Shown: piece after piece, positions 16,999-17,856 of the stretch
Layout of the letters: each line of letters begins with the position of its first letter
Position numbering within the stretch: position 1 is the stretch's first letter
DNA from: Discostella pseudostelligera
Lineage: Eukaryota; Bacillariophyta; Thalassiosirophyceae; Thalassiosirales; Thalassiosiraceae
Direction: 5' to 3'
Length of the DNA: 17,856 nucleotides
NCBI GenBank assembly: GCA_036940085.1
Contig: JALLBK010000373.1
Span: 1-17,856, forward strand
Translations under genes and position numbers: made by a program
Notes under the pieces: generated by a model
Databases searched by the model: none
Seen by the model: the letters and a program-made list of their open reading frames with translations, nothing else
What the model was told of the DNA's origin: nothing

Positions 16999-17856
16999 AT
17001 GGCCGATGCTGCATCCAATACATCCCAACCATGCCCAAAATGCGGCATGGACAACTACAGTTCTCAACGTGCAATGACTCTTCACCTGAACAACTGCAGA
17101 ACTCAATTTCAACCTTTGTCTACTGCAATTGGACGGAAACGAATCACGAATCCGACAATTGCACAACGCGCCAATCATATTCTTCAATTGATGAAATGGC
17201 CTCACACCTCAGGCAATCAATGCAATATCAATCGCCTATCCTATCCCTCATTGGTGTCTATGGTTTCAGATATTTCATCCACCGTTGAATGCGAACAATC
17301 CTTGGAACTGTCGGGTGTCGATCCTCATACTGATCCAGACTTTTGCTTTGACGATTGCCATACTGACAAAGAACTACATGAACCAAGTACTGGTTTGAAT
17401 GACCAAGAATTATTCAAACACAACATTAATCTTCCTCCTGGTGTCAAGTTTTGCATCCATCTGTAGAATACTATTCTTTTATCCCACTGTGGTGTTGACC
17501 TCAACTTATACGATGAAATTATTGATCTTATCAAATACCACGCCACTAAGCATGAAACCAACTTTTCCACAAATAAATTGTACCATCGAGATGAGTTGAC
17601 AGCCACACTGTCAACGCTTTACAACCTAAATGATCTACGACCCAACTCGCACAATGTAACTCTATCTGATGGATCAGTAGTTACAGTTTCTATCTTCAAT
17701 GTTAAAGCAGTCATTCTCTCTATCCTTCAAGATCCCAAACAAATGCAACAGAAACATTTTGCATCAGGATATGATATTTTCTCAGGAAAACCAGCTGAAG
17801 CAAGTTCATCATATTTGCATGAAATTCACACTGGTGCTTTGTGGGAGACTGCAAGA
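16999..17856 (+). pseudogene. Zinc-finger, transposase-like gene, interrupted by one TAG, runs off the right edge
   Basis: An ATG at 16999 opens 155 codons to TAG 17464-17466; the same frame then stays open to the window end (130 codons). Reading across gives at least 286 positions. Near the start is a C2HC zinc finger: CPKCG (Cys12, Cys15), then His29 and Cys33 in LHLNNC. The part after the TAG is clearly protein-like (DLNLYDEIIDLIKYHATKH, LYHRDELTATLSTLYNLNDL, VSIFNVKAVILSILQDPKQM). A zinc finger followed by such a region, well before a catalytic core, recalls the N-terminal part of Plavaka/KDZ-type transposases of large cut-and-paste elements; this is a resemblance of layout, and the core lies outside the window. 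The TAG is one base from CAG (Gln). A sequencing error, readthrough or a young nonsense mutation would all fit. Confidence 0.55.

Overview
The window reads as nuclear DNA of a diatom, most likely a centric one. The evidence is joint. Two genes carry plastid presequences of the 'ASAFAP' kind (a signal peptide ending in ...AF). One of these is a class II fructose-bisphosphate aldolase inside the plastid. There is a membrane-anchored sulfotransferase of the kind diatoms have in many copies. Genes are compact, with GT-AG introns of 66-109 bp. Gene models were spliced by eye; in every multi-exon gene the reading frame and the conserved family motifs continue across the joins.

Left part (1-9092), four genes on alternating strands: an HMG-box DNA-binding protein (562-2066, +, 2 exons); a 12-TM Spinster-like MFS transporter with a long disordered, His-rich N-terminus (2220-4918, -, 4 exons); a type II membrane sulfotransferase (5343-7486, +, 3 exons); and a plastid-targeted protein of unknown function, probably thylakoid-lumenal (7866-8789, +, 1 exon). 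The last has CCAAT and paired E2F-like sites in its promoter and three upstream ATGs in another frame.

Middle part (9093-12294), two carbon-metabolism genes in tandem on the minus strand: plastid class II fructose-1,6-bisphosphate aldolase (9093-10676, 4 exons) and, 595 bp upstream of it, an intronless fructose-1,6-bisphosphatase without a targeting sequence (11272-12294). Aldolase makes fructose-1,6-bisphosphate and the phosphatase consumes it, but the two proteins are predicted to act in different compartments, plastid and cytosol.

Right part (about 12.3-17.9 kb), accessory and repetitive. A (GAC)n tract lies in front of the phosphatase gene. It is followed by about 2.7 kb of low-complexity, plus-strand purine-rich DNA built of GGA/GCA/GTA triplets with several distinct microsatellites, a duplicated segment and palindromes, closing at a 14-bp inverted repeat near 15.48 kb. 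Beyond it lies transposon-like DNA: hairpin-rich sequence, a short minus-strand gene remnant with an apparent frameshift (16180-16615), a palindrome made of two opposed E2F consensus sites (16899-16925), and the N-terminal part of a zinc-finger, transposase-like gene (16999 to the right edge) interrupted by a single in-frame TAG.

No tRNA, rRNA or CRISPR array was seen. I did not find a clearly new biological system. The best candidates for novelty are the unknown plastid protein, the N-terminally extended transporter, the aldolase/phosphatase pair and the organised low-complexity island.
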